This document shows, in pieces, positions 22,165 through 34,379 of a stretch of 64,000 nucleotides of DNA. Location: assembly GCF_040712315.1 (NCBI RefSeq), contig NC_134020.1:48593751-48657750 (forward strand). Direction: 5' to 3'. Origin of the DNA: Castanea sativa (taxonomy: Eukaryota; Streptophyta; Magnoliopsida; Fagales; Fagaceae). Each line of letters opens with the position of its first letter. Within the stretch, counting starts at the first letter, position 1. The notes beneath the pieces were generated by a model. That model worked only from the letters and a program-made list of their open reading frames with translations. It ran no database searches and had not been told where the DNA came from. Made by a program: the position numbers and the translations under genes.

Positions 22165-22640
22165 TTTTTACCCTAAGTCTAGATTTAAAAATCCACCTGT
22201 GAAGAGTTTCTCACAATGATATATCTACTATGCACATGGTTTCCCATTATAGATTTGATTCAAGTCACTAAGTTTCCACACTTTCCTTCTCAAAGTGAGA
22301 AATTTCTACAGATTATGTAATTGCTTCTTCAATTTTTATCTTACTGTTTTGAGGTATTGATCACAATAAGGTGGATAAATTTCCAAAGAAGTTATCACAT
22401 TCAATTAAGTACTGAATTCACCTACGCAAACCTCTACTACTAGTTATTTTTACCCCAAGTCTAGATTTAAAAATCCACCTGTGAAGAGTTTCTCACAATG
22501 ATATCTCTAATATGCATATGATTTCCCACACTCCCCTTCTCAAAGTGACAAATTTCTCCAGATTAATTGCTTCTTCAATCTTGACTTAGTGGTTTTGAGA
22601 AGTTGATCACAATAAGATGGTTAAATTTACTAAGAGTTAT
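22165..22640. repeat. Local direct duplication, two diverged units of about 200 bp
   Basis: Unit 1 (about 22165-22385) and unit 2 (about 22447-22640) share AAGTCTAGATTTAAAAATCC, ACCTGTGAAGAGTTTCTCAC, CTTCTCAAAGTGA, TTGCTTCTTCAAT and TTGATCACAATAAG in the same order. About 60 bp of unrelated sequence separates them. No coding content is seen. Confidence 0.85.
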
Positions 22641-23328
22641 ATCCACAGTCAATTAATTAACATTCCCTTCTTAAAAAAACAAAAAAAAAACATTCATTTA
22701 AATATTGAATTCGCCTAAGCAAACCATTTTTTACTACTAGTTGGTGTTAACAAGCAAACCATTAGAGATATAGCTAGCCATTTTAGTTGAATATACTTGC
22801 CCCACTGCGTTAATAGCTTGCACATAAATTAATTACATATATTTTGATGTTATTTTCTTGCTTGCAACTGCAAATCTTCATCAGTCCTAGTACTTCATAG
22901 AAATAATTAAGTTTTTCATTTATTTTCTTTTCTCATGTAAGATATATCAGTTTTAATTCTTCAGATTCTTAGTGTTTCCTTTTGGAAGTTACATCGCATA
23001 TGCTTAGGGGAGTTATTTAGGATATTTTGGTTAATGTGTAAGAAAGACCTATGGGACCATCTGTAATTTGATTTTGGTACGTACAAGGCTAAGAGGAAAG
23101 TAAAATGTGCATCAGAGTGAGAAAATACACAATTGCAAGGATTTGATGAAGGTGATGTTGATAATGTGTTGTATCCTAAAAGCAGAGATTTCTTGTAGTT
23201 TAGGTCAAGTACTTAATGCTTGTTGAGTTGTGCATGGCTAGAAGAGTTATAGAGGCTACATTGGAATTACTAGAGAACTAATTAGAAGAAAAAAAATAGG
23301 TCGAAAAATTATTATATTTAGTTCTAGG
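22641..23328. other. Intergenic stretch, nothing recognised
   Basis: AT-rich sequence without credible frames or clear repeats. Confidence 0.5.
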
Positions 23329-23554
23329 GTGTGTTTCAATACTGCTTATTTGCTGAAAACTGAAAACTGAAAATCTATTGTTGAAAACACTGTAGCAAAA
23401 TAAGTTTTAAAGGTGTGAATAATGCTATGGGACCCAAATTTACCTAAAAATCTGTGAAAAAGTGAGTTTGGTGGTACGTGAACAATACCCATAAAACTCA
23501 CTAAAAAAACACTGAACACGCGGATAGGGCATAACGCCCAATCCAAACGCACAC
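23329..23554. mobile_element. MITE, 'AACACTGTAGCAAAATAA' family
   Basis: The ends GTGTGTTTCAATACTGC and, inward from the right, GTGTGCGTTTGGATTGGGC form imperfect inverted repeats. The body includes AACACTGTAGCAAAATAA and a GGGACCC centre. The GTTTGGATTGG end is common in plant hAT-type MITEs. No convincing TSD. Confidence 0.6.
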
Positions 23555-23805
23555 TTAATTACAGTGCATGCATAATAACATTTCTACTCTTCGATCTCTA
23601 AAAAGAACTTGATTATATGAACCCATAGATTCAGCATACTTTGTGTGTGAATGTGTATACATAAGGAGTTTTACGTGATTTTCCCATACTTTGCACTATA
23701 TTGCAAAGTGACTAGAGTTTTCCCTAATAATTTGCAGTATCACTCCTTTGACTTGTCATGCATTCTTGTGAACTTTTGTTATACAATACGTGTGCCATGT
23801 GTATG

Positions 23806-25460
23806 TTTCAATGTGAGTCTTTTTATCTGTTGTTCTTGATTTTTGTCAAAGTGTTTGAGATAATCAAATGTTTATTCTTTTGTTCTCCATTGATATTTTA
23901 TGTAGCCTAACAAGTCTTCCAGTGGCATCTAATTGTCTTTATAAGACCTCTAGATGACCTCTCTATGCAACTTTTCTAATAATCTCTTTCTTACAGCAAA
24001 GAAAGTTATTTCTTATTGTTCGATGACTTCCAAATTATTCCCATATTTCCAAACACGTTGATCTACATTCCTAATAGCACAGTAATCTTCTTTTACAACA
24101 CACTAATCTTTTAATACTTCAATTCTCATTGGATATCAACAAATAAACACAAAAGTTCAAAAGAAAAAAAAGAACAGAAAAGATCCCAATGTCCAAATAT
24201 TCAAACAACTCATTCTTGAATCTTAAAATTTCCAAGTATTTTACTCCACAACGATTCGTTTTTCAAAAAACACTCTCATTTGCAGTATGGCCTAGTCATC
24301 ATGGACATGGGATTGACTTATTGTTTAGCTATTCATTCATCATCGTTACAAATCACAAACTAGGAAGTGAAACAAAATTATGAAGCTTCCAGCATTTCCA
24401 TTGAACATGCATGGTAATTGGTTTGCTAAGTTTTCCCCTACGTATCAAATGCTATGTTGAGGTGTACATATATAGGCTGTTTGATTGTTCTATATTGGAA
24501 TATTTACGTCATAGAACTAGATCTTTTAATTGCACCATGAAAATAAAGATTTTAGTAAACCATGCACTATCAAATACGTTAACAAGAAAGTAGAGGAAAC
24601 CACTTACTTGTAGTAGACCAAGTGGTGCAATCGAGTACAGCCTAAAGCCGAAAGTACTTCGAACTGTTAAACTCTGTTAGTGCATAAAGTTGTGTTGAAC
24701 CATCTCGGTGATACAATGGTGAACCTGAGCAGGTAAATTATAACATGTCAAGAAACTTGCGAAAGTTCTTAGAATTTAAAATCACGAACTGAGAAAGAAG
24801 AAGGAAGTAGTCAAAGTTGGAATAAGAAATATAAATCAAGATGCATACACCCAATTAGTAATTATTAAGCTTATTTTGTGATGTAAATGATATTGAGCTA
24901 ATTATATCAACTTGACAAGTAGTTTTATAGATCTAGATGAGAATCTATATAAATATTTAAGATGCTGAAGTATAGGGTGTTCAGTATTCATTTGAAGGTA
25001 CATGGTTGTTCTACATATTGTTTTGAAATGCATGAAGTTAATCTATTGCATTGGAACAATGTGGAATGATCTTGTCTGCACATATAAATTAATGAATTAT
25101 ACAAATATGAGCAATGTTAGAGGTATAACTTTTTTCATAACTTAATAAGATTGTAAGTTGTGATATGAACACCAAAGTTAGTATATTACTAATATTTTGA
25201 TTCATCATTGACACCACTTTTATTATATTACAATAAGTTAATTTGTAGAAATTATATACCTAAATTTGTTGTATAAGTATCCACTACTCTTAGAAATAGC
25301 TAGCACCTATATGATTATAAAAAAGAAAAGAAGTAAAAAAACTAGCACCTATATCCTTCATAAAGTTTCTTGAAACAAACACTGTTTTAGTTGCTATTTC
25401 AAATAAGCATGGGACCGAGGATTGGTATTGACTACTACAGTTTACAGGCCACAATTGTAA
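23806..25460. repeat. Tandem duplication, unit 1 (1655 bp)
   Basis: This unit abuts its copy at 25461. Both begin TTTCAATGTGAGTCTTTTTA and stay collinear through many long identical stretches (for example around 24020-24480 and 25680-26140). Compared with unit 2 it has about 110 bp extra (24851-24960) and lacks a MITE. No known gene is found on either strand. A 64-residue frame in the second unit and an 81-residue minus-strand frame differ between copies and look non-coding. Confidence 0.9.
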
Positions 25461-27185
25461 TTTCAATGTGAGTCTTTTTATCTGTTGTTCTTGATTTTTG
25501 TCAAAGTGTTTGAGATAATCAAATGTTTTATTCTTTTGTTCTCCATTGATATTTTATGTGGCCTAACAAGTCTTCCAGTGGCATCTAATTGTCTTTATTA
25601 GACCTCTGGATGACCTCTCTATTCAACTTTTCAAAGAATCTCTTTCTTTCAGCAAAAGAAATTGACATAGAAAGTTATTTCTTATTGTTCGATGACTTCC
25701 AAATTATTCCCATATTTCCAAACACGTTGATCTACATTCCTAATAGCACAGTAATCTTCTTTTACAACACACTAATCTTTTAATACTTCAATTCTCATTG
25801 GATATCAACAAATAAACACAAAAGTTCAAAAGAAAAAAAAGAACAGAAAAGATCCCAATGTCCAAATATTCAAACAACTCATTCTTGAATCTTAAAATTT
25901 TCAAGTATTTTACTCCACAAAGATTCGTTTTCCAAAAAACACACTCATTTGCAGTATGCCCTAGTCATCATGGACAAGGGATTGATTTATTGTTTAGCTA
26001 GTCATTCATCATCATTATAAATCACAAACTAGGAAGTGAAACAAAATTATGAAGCTTCCAGCATTTCCATTGAACATGCATGGTAATTGGTTTGCTAAGT
26101 TTTCCCCTACGTATCAAATGCTATGTTGAGGTGTACATATATAGGCTAGCTGTTTGATTGTTCTATATTGGAATATTTACGTCATAGAACTAGAACTTTT
26201 AATTGCAACATGAAAATAAAGATTTTAGTAAACCATGCACTATCAAATACATTAACAAGAAAGTAGAGGAAACCACTTACTTGTAGTAGACCAAGTGGTG
26301 CAATCGAGTACAGCCTACAGCCGAAAGTACTTCGAACTGTTAAACTCCGTTGGTGCATAAAGTTGTGTTGAACTATCTCAGTGATACAATGGTGAAAATC
26401 CTGAGCAAGAAAATTGTAACATCTCAAGTAACTTGCTAAAAGTTCAAAGAATTTAAAATCACAAACTGAGAAAGAAGATAGAAGTAGTCAAAGCTGGAAT
26501 AAGAAATATAAATCAAGATGCATACACCTTAGATGCTGAGGTAAAGGATATTCAGTATTCATTTAAAGGTATGGTTATTCTACATATTGTTTTGAAATGC
26601 ATGAAGTTAATCTATTGCATGGGAAAGATGTGGAATGATCATGTCCACTCATATAAAGTAGTGACTTAAGTATGAGTTAAGTATAAGTAAGGTTAGAGAT
26701 ACAATTTTTCTCACGACTTAGAGTTCATTTGAAAACAGTTTATTTAACTAAAATTGAAAACTTTTTACTAAAAGTATTGTAAATAAAATTAAAAGATAAC
26801 TGAAATAGAATAGTGGAATCCATAAATAGTAGTAAAAATAAATTGAACAGTAGCAAAAATAAACTAAATAATAAAAAAACTGGCATTTAAAGCCAAAAGT
26901 TGTGATAGGAGCAATGTATAATATTACTTTCATATGGAGTTATTATTGACGTTACTTTTATATAAACCAATGGCAATAAGTTATGTCATTATGAAAATAA
27001 TTATATCTCTAAATTTATTGTATCAGCAGTATTCACCACTCTTAAAGCTAGCACCTGTATCCCTCGTAAAGTTTCTTGAAACAAGCAATGTTTTAGTTGC
27101 AAATTCAAATAAGCATGGATCAAGGATTGGGATTGAGTCTATTGACTACTACAGTTAACACTTAACAGTCACAATTCTAATGTCA
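25461..27185. repeat. Tandem duplication, unit 2 (about 1.72 kb)
   Basis: Second copy of 23806-25460, ending in a CACAATTCTAATGTCAT sequence that mirrors the end of unit 1. It has gained an insert at about 26718-26897 that unit 1 lacks. Confidence 0.9.
26718..26897. mobile_element. MITE inserted in duplication unit 2
   Basis: Absent from the matching place in unit 1. The sequence (GAAAACAGTTTATTT, GATAACTGAAATAGAATAGTG, AGCAAAAATAAACTAAATAA) matches, in the other orientation, the element at about 42410-42615. Ends are approximate. Confidence 0.7.
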
Positions 27186-27962
27186 TATCCCAAACAGAAG
27201 TTTTGTTCCACTTATATGTAGAGGATTCTATATTTTATCTTCTTCATTTTTATTAAAGAGATTTAATGTGCTGTATAATTTTTGCAGTGAAGTGTGGTCT
27301 CAAAGTTGCAAGGCTTATAGGATTCTGATCGGAGCTACTATAGTTCTTTCAAGGGTGTATTATAAATCAATAGAATTCTAGACTTTTAAAACAGATATCA
27401 ATACTAGGACTCTATCTCTATTCAATAAAAGATGAACTAGTTTTTGTTTGTTTGTTTATCATGTCTCTACTTAGCCTTTGTGAATTATCAATATTGTCTT
27501 ATTAGGTTAAAGTGATTAGCTTTCACGTGAGATAGCAATATGTTCTTTCTGAAATATATACAAATGATCTCTTATTCAACAACTAACCGATTCACATGAA
27601 ATCTCATCATGGCCATGGGCTAATATACGATACTTATTGATTAAACAAATGGTCATAATTTAACTGCATTTCTTCCTAGTTAATGCATGTAAACTAGTAA
27701 TAAAATATTTTTATACAACAAAGATCGTAATATGCTCACACCAGAAATCTTATATTAGTAAGTTCTTAACTCAATATATGTAGTAAATATAGAGAAACAG
27801 CATCTTTTATTACATATACATACATCTCAAAACTATTCTCATATCATAAATCTTTTACGTGAAATGCATGTAAATGGTAAAAAATGTAATTTGTAATATA
27901 AAAGAGGCCTACAAAGTACAAACAACTACAAAGCTTTAATTTTTGTCACAAGTATAACTATC
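27186..27962. other. Intergenic stretch, nothing recognised
   Basis: AT-rich, with no credible frames or clear repeats. Confidence 0.5.
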
Positions 27963-27974
27963 AACTATGTCAGG

Positions 27975-28110
27975 TCCTTGTGTGTGGGCTTTGTCCCACG
28001 TCGCCTAGTTTGCTTGGTGTGTGTGGGTATATCAACAGCTCCATAACTTTAATTGCCGCTAGCAGTTTTAGAGTTGGCGTGTTGTTGTATGTTTGTATTT
28101 TATAAAAAAA
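27975..28110 (+). mobile_element. Short poly(A)-ended retroposon with 12-bp TSD
   Basis: A 136-bp insert is flanked by exact AACTATGTCAGG repeats (27963-27974 and 28111-28122) and ends in TTTTATAAAAAAA. It has no tRNA A/B boxes. Near its start it has GTCCCACGTCG, close to the plant snRNA upstream element RTCCCACATCG, and GTATATCAA about 25 bp later. Family unknown; the TSD and A-tail argue for retroposition. Confidence 0.7.
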
Positions 28111-28122
28111 AACTATGTCAGG

Positions 28123-29032
28123 CCCCCTATAATTTGTGGTATTTGAATGGTACATATACCTAAATACAATTATATCATAGAAAAATAGCCTAGCTAACAT
28201 TTTTTGGGCTTTATATTTCTCATTAGAACTTCCAATGTTAGCTGAACTTTATGAAACCTGCAAGCCAAGATATATACTATTCTTGAAGAAGTTAATTATG
28301 AATCTAGAATTGCCATCAAATGTGTATTCATCTACAAAATGATACTCGTATTTGAGGCTTTGTAGTGAGTAGTGATCGCTCAACCTGACCCGAAGTTCAA
28401 ACAATTGGGCTGGGATTGGGCTATAAAAACTGAATGCCCAACATGAAATTCTAATAAATGATTTCAGGTTTGGGCCACACTCAGGCCTGATCCAACTCCC
28501 CAGCCTCTTATGGGCCTAGAGGGAGAGAAGGGCACTAATTTCACTACTGCTTTATTTATTAATGGGGCCCATACACAAGGGCCCATCCCCTATTTCCTTT
28601 TTTATTATAATCTATAATGTACTGCTTCTCTATTTCATTATATTGCCTAATTGTAGATCTTAAGGGATAGCTAGATTGATTAGGAACCAAGCTTATAGGT
28701 TATTAGTTAGAATTTTCCTTTCTCCTCTTTGGAATTAAAAAAAACTTCTATTGGTGGGCTTTTTGCTGGCCCATTCCATGACCTTAAGAAGAGAAACTCA
28801 ACCTCAACAGTCCACATCATCCTATGACAGCATGGCCCAGTGATGGGCCTATTTCAACAGCTCTATGACTTGAGCTCAAGTCCAAAATTGATAGTGCAAT
28901 CATTTCAAAGCCACCAATAATTGCAAAATCAGGTAAGTCTCTATTCGTTGTGCTTTGTAGCAAAGAGTTCGATCGAATTTCACTCACATGAAAGATTGAG
29001 GGTTTTAAGAGACGGAAAAGACTAAGTATGTG
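28123..29032. other. Intergenic stretch with GGCCCA-rich patch
   Basis: No gene is seen. A patch at about 28380-28590 is rich in GGGCC/GGCCCA words. It may be a promoter (TCP-type sites) or a decayed hAT subterminal region. The evidence does not decide. Confidence 0.35.
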
Positions 29033-29255
29033 TTTGAATAACGCTTATTTTGTTGAAAATTAAAAATTTATTGCTAAAAACAATAGAAAAAATAATTTCT
29101 GAGTTACTGTTTACTACTGAAAACACTGTTTAGCACTGTAACTTTGCCTTAATGCATTATTCATATCTCATGAACAGTGCAAGAGGTATTGATAAAAAAA
29201 AAAAAAAAAGTAAAACGCAGAAACACGAACGCCAAAACGTGATCCAAACGGAGCT
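29033..29255. mobile_element. MITE-like copy, 'AACACTGT' family
   Basis: It begins TGTGTTTGAATAACGCTTATTT and ends GATCCAAACGGAGC, with AAAACACTGTTTAGCACTG in the middle. It belongs with the element at 23329. The interior has a poly-A run. Confidence 0.5.
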
Positions 29256-29439
29256 TATATCTTCATCATGTAGCCTAACCATTGAGCAAATTACACACAC
29301 AAAAAAAGAAAAAAAAAAGAAAAGCAAAACCTCTAAAAATATGAAATACAAAACCCATAGGAGAGGCTGCAATTCTATATTGCACTAACTATAAAAATTC
29401 AGAGAAAGAGAAAAAGGGGGAAAAAAAAAAGGAGAGTGG

Positions 29440-29800
29440 AAGAGTTTTTACTCACCATTGTTGAGATGAAAGTCGAAGAAGATAGAATTGAAATCTCTTC
29501 CTATCAATTTAACTCATTATTTTCTTTTTCAATAAGTATGTTTGGAACAGAAGAAAATTGAAAAGATAGGAGATGAAAAGGGCCGTTGGAACATGCTAAA
29601 ACAACCCAGCCAAAGTAAAGTTTCATCCGTGAAAGTTCTTCCATGTTATACATAGCTAAATACACGGAGTACCTCAAGCTTTTGTCTTTTTCTTAAATTT
29701 CTATCTCATGTGGATCAATGCACCCACAGAGGAAGATAAAGAAATTAATTAACTTGAGGTTCATACCTAATTGCACCTTCAACTCTCTTTATATACCAAC
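29440..29800 (-). promoter_or_regulatory. Possible minus-strand transcript start
   Basis: On the minus strand there is a TATATAAAG box at about 29785-29793. It is followed by a leader and, at about 29455, ATGGTGAGTAAAA, a start codon joined to a strong splice donor. A 46-codon frame also begins near 29647. I cannot follow exons downstream, so this may be the 5' end of an unannotated gene or chance. Confidence 0.3.
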
Positions 29801-30588
29801 AATATTCAATGGGGTACAACTAATTTTTTTTTTTTGAACTATATCTACAAAACTAACAGTCATAACTATTGCTCTCCACTCCCATATATTTAATTACTCA
29901 ACCTTTGATTAATTTGGAATTCCTCCATCAAAAAGCACTAACCTCAAGACTTTAACAACCCTATATGACTTTTCTATAACATGACCATTGAAAAATTACA
30001 CATACATATATATGAAAAATAAATAAATTTTGGTTTGAAAACCCAGAAAACCCAAAATAAGTTAACATTTAAAGATCAGCTAGCCATGAATGTTTATGTA
30101 CCCAAAACAAGTTTAACAGTTTTTTTTGGGCTAAGTAACAAAACTTCTAATTCTCTATATTATTTTGTGGTTTTGTTGTCTAAGAGTAAGACCATAGTTA
30201 TGGTTGTATGGAGCTATTATAATGTTTGACCAAAAGTCCTTAGACTCATATCTGACCCTCAACTCAAACTACCAGTCTTGCATAAACCATAAGATTGGTA
30301 GATGGTTGACTTGTCGCAGACAAATTTTTGGTAGGTTGTGCTACAACTTCTTTGACCATTTAGTTCTTTTATCATTATTTTGATTAATATTTTATTCCAA
30401 ACGATGTTTCCAATTTTTTCTGGTTCTAATAAAAAATTAAACATTTAATAATCCAATCATGCCTATGATAATAGCGAACCGTACTCATAGGAGTAAAAGG
30501 AAAAGACGTAAAGAAAAAGGAATTTAAAATTGTACTAAAAAATTGGCTGTTAAGTACTAAAGTTGGATTTTTTTTAATAAAAAATTAT
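29801..30588. other. Intergenic stretch, nothing recognised
   Basis: AT-rich, with only short chance frames on both strands. Confidence 0.5.
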
Positions 30589-30837
30589 GATAAAATTCTA
30601 TCTACATCCTTCAGATTTGAGCTAATGCTAACTATGTACAAAATTTTTCAAAACTAACCAATTTTATTTCTAAAGTCAGTTTAATCTTTAAAACAGTTAA
30701 GAAAAAATAACTAATTGTTTAGGGACTAAGTTGGATTTAGAAACCAAGTTAGATTTAGGAATCAAACTGACTAATTTTGAAATATTTTGAACTTGGTTAG
30801 CATTAATCAAAACCTCATGATATAGTATAATTTACCC
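30589..30837. mobile_element. Foldback MITE with inverted repeats of about 90 bp
   Basis: Left arm GATAAAATTCTATCTACATCC pairs with the right arm read inward, GGGTAAATTATACTATATCA. Pairing continues through TTTGAGCTAATGCTAACTA / TTTGATTAATGCTAACCAA and CAAAATTTTTCAAAACTA / CAAAATATTTCAAAATTAG. A GGGTAAATTA.ACCA terminus is common in plant MITEs. Confidence 0.8.
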
Positions 30838-32414
30838 AAAAAATTATTATATTTTTTAAAGTGTCACACTGATTCATTTAATTTGGCTATATACGGGAAT
30901 CTTTTGGTGTTGCATGCTCATATGTGCTTTGAAAATATTTCTGCATAGATTTTAATTCTGCAATCAAAATAGAGACATTGTAGCTATTTCGTCACAAATA
31001 TTATATCTTTTGGTGTGTGAATTATTGTCCTTTCAACCATTATCTTGGTAATGTACATAGAAATTCAAACATAATACTGAAAATATAATCAAGCTGGTTG
31101 GTGGGCAACGGATACAGTAGCTAGTTTTGGGTGGCACGTTAGATTTGGGCATGTTATAAATGCTTCAATATTCAATCTTTTTCAATCCCCTGTACTGTTA
31201 TTATGCAAAAGTTTTGTATGCGCATGACGGATGAAATACTATCTCCTATTAATACTATTCTATGAATATTTTTGGATCTCAATCAAGTATTTTTGGTGGG
31301 TCAAGCTTGGGACTTACGCCAAACACGTGTTGAGTGTCTTTCCATGCTATTGGAACTTGAGTGTTCATTTGAGAGCTAAGTTTTACGCGTTGAAGTCGCG
31401 TTTGTAATTTTTGGTTGGTCTTATGGTACTGTTTATGGACTAGCGAAAATACAAAAATGTGTGAACAAGTTTTGCCGTCTAAAAAATATTTTGTTACAGC
31501 ATTTTCAACAATAAATTTTCAGCAAATAAACGGTATCCAAATAAACTCTATATCGTAATATTACATAAAATGGAGGAAAAATAGATACTATGTTAGACAT
31601 CATTTCATGTCCCATATGTGTTACATACATTTTACAAAACATTCTGTTTTCCTTTACAACTTTTCGTCAATTACACCACAAATGTAATAATAATTTCTTC
31701 TTTTCTTTTTGTTTTGTTTTGTTTTGTTTTTTTTTCCTTTGAGTTTGGGGGTTCTGAAAAAGGTAAACCTGCTTTCATAATTATTGTATTACATTTTTCT
31801 AATCATTGAGCCGCTAAATTTTTTTTTATATAATTTATTGGTTACACTAGCTTTTATATATTTTTATTTCTATCCTAGATTGAATATGGTTTTTTCTGGA
31901 TTTTTGTATCCCTCGTTGTTATTTTGACATTTGTCAGTTGTCACACACATAACAAAGCCAATAGGTATGTAGATCCACTTGTTCAAGCATAAAGTAATCA
32001 ATCAAATCCATTTGAGCGTCTTGAAGAACCACTCGATTTGTTTAGGACTTTGTGTAATTTTAATTTATCTCTAGTTTCTGTTTAATGAAGCCTTTTACCA
32101 TTTAAAAAAAAAAATTCAAGCTATGGGAAACAAAAATTATTACAGATGAAATAGGAAACACCATATTTCCCTAATCCCTGAGCAACAAGTTGCTAAATGT
32201 TGAAATATGCTATCTTCAAACAACCCTTCTTCACCTTCTCATCGGTTCCTAGTGCTAAAACACAAATTACTATCAAATTTTACTAAACACAACTTACAAA
32301 TGGAGTGTAATTAGTCCTACATCAACAATTTAGTAAGCAAAATTTTGAATCACTTTTTATCTTGTGTTTAAAAATTACCACATTAATTTATAAAACTTGT
32401 AATATTCTTAACAA

Positions 32415-32417
<3 letters not shown>
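30838..32417. other. Intergenic stretch with one MITE-like fragment
   Basis: A degraded copy of the 'AACACTGT' MITE family lies at about 31385-31545 (TTTTGTTACAGCATTTTCAAC, GTATCCAAATAAACTC end). The rest holds nothing I recognise. Confidence 0.45.

Positions 32418-32480
<63 letters not shown>
32418..32480. repeat. (AT)n microsatellite, about 60 bp
   Basis: Uninterrupted AT run. It generates false Ile-Tyr frames on both strands. Confidence 0.97.
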
Positions 32481-32481
<1 letters not shown>

Positions 32482-32989
32482 TCTACAATGCATGTCTCAA
32501 CCCTTCTCGACAACCTAAAAACTAAAGTGTGTTTGAAGTTAAAGGTCAGAGACTTGTGAGGGTGTGGTTGTATTTGTCTTAACATGAGAAATAGAGTTCA
32601 CATTTACTACAAAGTAGATACTACTCTGAACTTAAATTATAACCTCGAAATGATCAACGAAAGTACACATAAAAAGTCAGTCTTAAGGGAAGAGGGAGAC
32701 TTTAGGCCTAACTTTTATAAAAAACAGAGACTTTAGTCCTAACACATTAAAGGGCACGTATTGCCTTGTATACATAAGAGAAACAGCAAAACGCATTACA
32801 TAAACAATTTTGTTCAACGAAGAAAGCAATATATTTTAACATCCACAAACAACTAGGTAAAGTTTTACATAACTCTTAAAGGAGAAAAATAGCCCTTGTC
32901 CATGCTTATATATTCATCATATTTAAGAACCATTATAAAAAAAAACAGAGGAAGACCAGAATAACAAAAAGCTTTGAAAGTTGAGACTA

Positions 32990-33235
32990 TATATGGTGAG
33001 TGACTTACCCGGAAACCTTGAAACATGAAATCTTTCATTTGAAATAAGCCCTTTGGTGCCCTTTGAGCTCTTTCCATGAAATGCATTGCTCTAAATATCA
33101 TCACTCAATGATTAAATGGGGTATTGTGTGTCTAAGTGAGTTGAGCTAGGAAAAAAATATAGAGAGTAGAAGAGGTATTATAAACAAAGAGAAAATTAAA
33201 ACTCTTCTGTAGCAAGAGGTTCTTATATTTGTACA
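32990..33235 (-). promoter_or_regulatory. Possible minus-strand first exon and promoter
   Basis: On the minus strand an ACACGTGT (ABRE-like) site at about 33291-33298 is followed by AAATATAAG near 33225 and a CT-rich leader. A frame follows with several Met codons and then a good splice donor (CCGG/GTAAGTCACTC, about 33010). The encoded peptide matches nothing I know, and downstream exons cannot be traced. Confidence 0.3.
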
Positions 33236-33298
33236 TAGCACAAGGCCAGAGAACTATAATATATGGGCCATGCTTTTTAAGAGTGTCAGGACACGTGT

Positions 33299-34338
33299 AG
33301 GTTACATTTTGGGTGAGCAAAATTGGTACCATTCAATGAGGTAGTCAAATGGGGCATTTTGGTTTGGATTGACCGGTAGATTTGAAATGCCCATGTGAGG
33401 GAATACCGGCTGAGACTGTAATGCAAATCTATGAGGACCAACCAAACGTTCTAACCAAAAGGGTCAGTAATTGTTAGACAGACCAACCTTTCTTTTCTAC
33501 TGTTACACGCTTGGCCCTTCTCAACTGCCTATCAATCAGGATGCTAAATCTGTCTCTGCAAAGTTCGTCCCTTTTATTACCTAGCCGTCCTGCCCTAAAA
33601 CATCATATACTACTCTAGTGTTATGAAAAAAAATGACTTATCGACAAGTTCCTACTCGCTATTATTGGTGAGTAAAAAAATAATTTCAATGGTGGGTTTT
33701 AAATTAGAATTAATAATAATTTGTATTTTAAAATTTGTTGTGAAAATATTGTAGACGTATCAATTCTCTTAATTTTATGCAGAAAATTTTGTAACTCAAT
33801 TGATATTGTTTTCAACCGAGAGAGTTTGAATCAATCTTATTAAATCAATAATATTATAAAATATTCATCATCTGAGATAAAGGAAAATTCTTGGAGAGAT
33901 ATTAAATAGTTTATTTTAACTTTGTAAGAATCAGAAGGGTTTTGAAAGAGTTTTGAAAGAATGTCAACAAAAGAACAAACAGGGTCTGGCCATGTAATCG
34001 GGGGTTGTACTAACTGGCATGTCACAAATAATGACAAGCAAATTGGATAAGACTAATACCACATCCACTATTTAGCTTAAGCCAACTGAAAAATTGCACG
34101 TGGAAGTTTTTAATAAATTATGAACTCGTTTGCAAAAATTATGACGTTTCCTTATTTGACCTTAATTAAAACCTATAAGCCTATAACTCTCATTTTTTGA
34201 GATGAATTAAAATCTGTAACTCAACATAGGTTATATAAGCAGGTGTATGCATACATTATTATACAAGCGTAGATGAATAGCTTAAGAAGCTTTGCTAATG
34301 TTTTATAAAAAAGAAAAAAGAAAAAGGAAATTTGGTAA
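33299..34338. other. Intergenic stretch, nothing recognised
   Basis: No gene or repeat that I can support. Confidence 0.5.
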
Positions 34339-34379
34339 CCTAAGTACAATAAAATGAATTTTGAATTAGAAGATAATAA

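Noticed and set aside
24382..24402. TGAAGCTTCCAGCATTTCC resembles miR167
   Set aside because: It has several mismatches in the 21-nt region, and no complementary arm is found within a few hundred bases, so no precursor hairpin.
27991..28060. Functional snRNA gene suggested by the USE-like GTCCCACGTCG and TATA-like motif
   Set aside because: The sequence after the expected start matches no U1-U6, U3 or 7SL RNA I know, and the whole block sits between target-site duplications.
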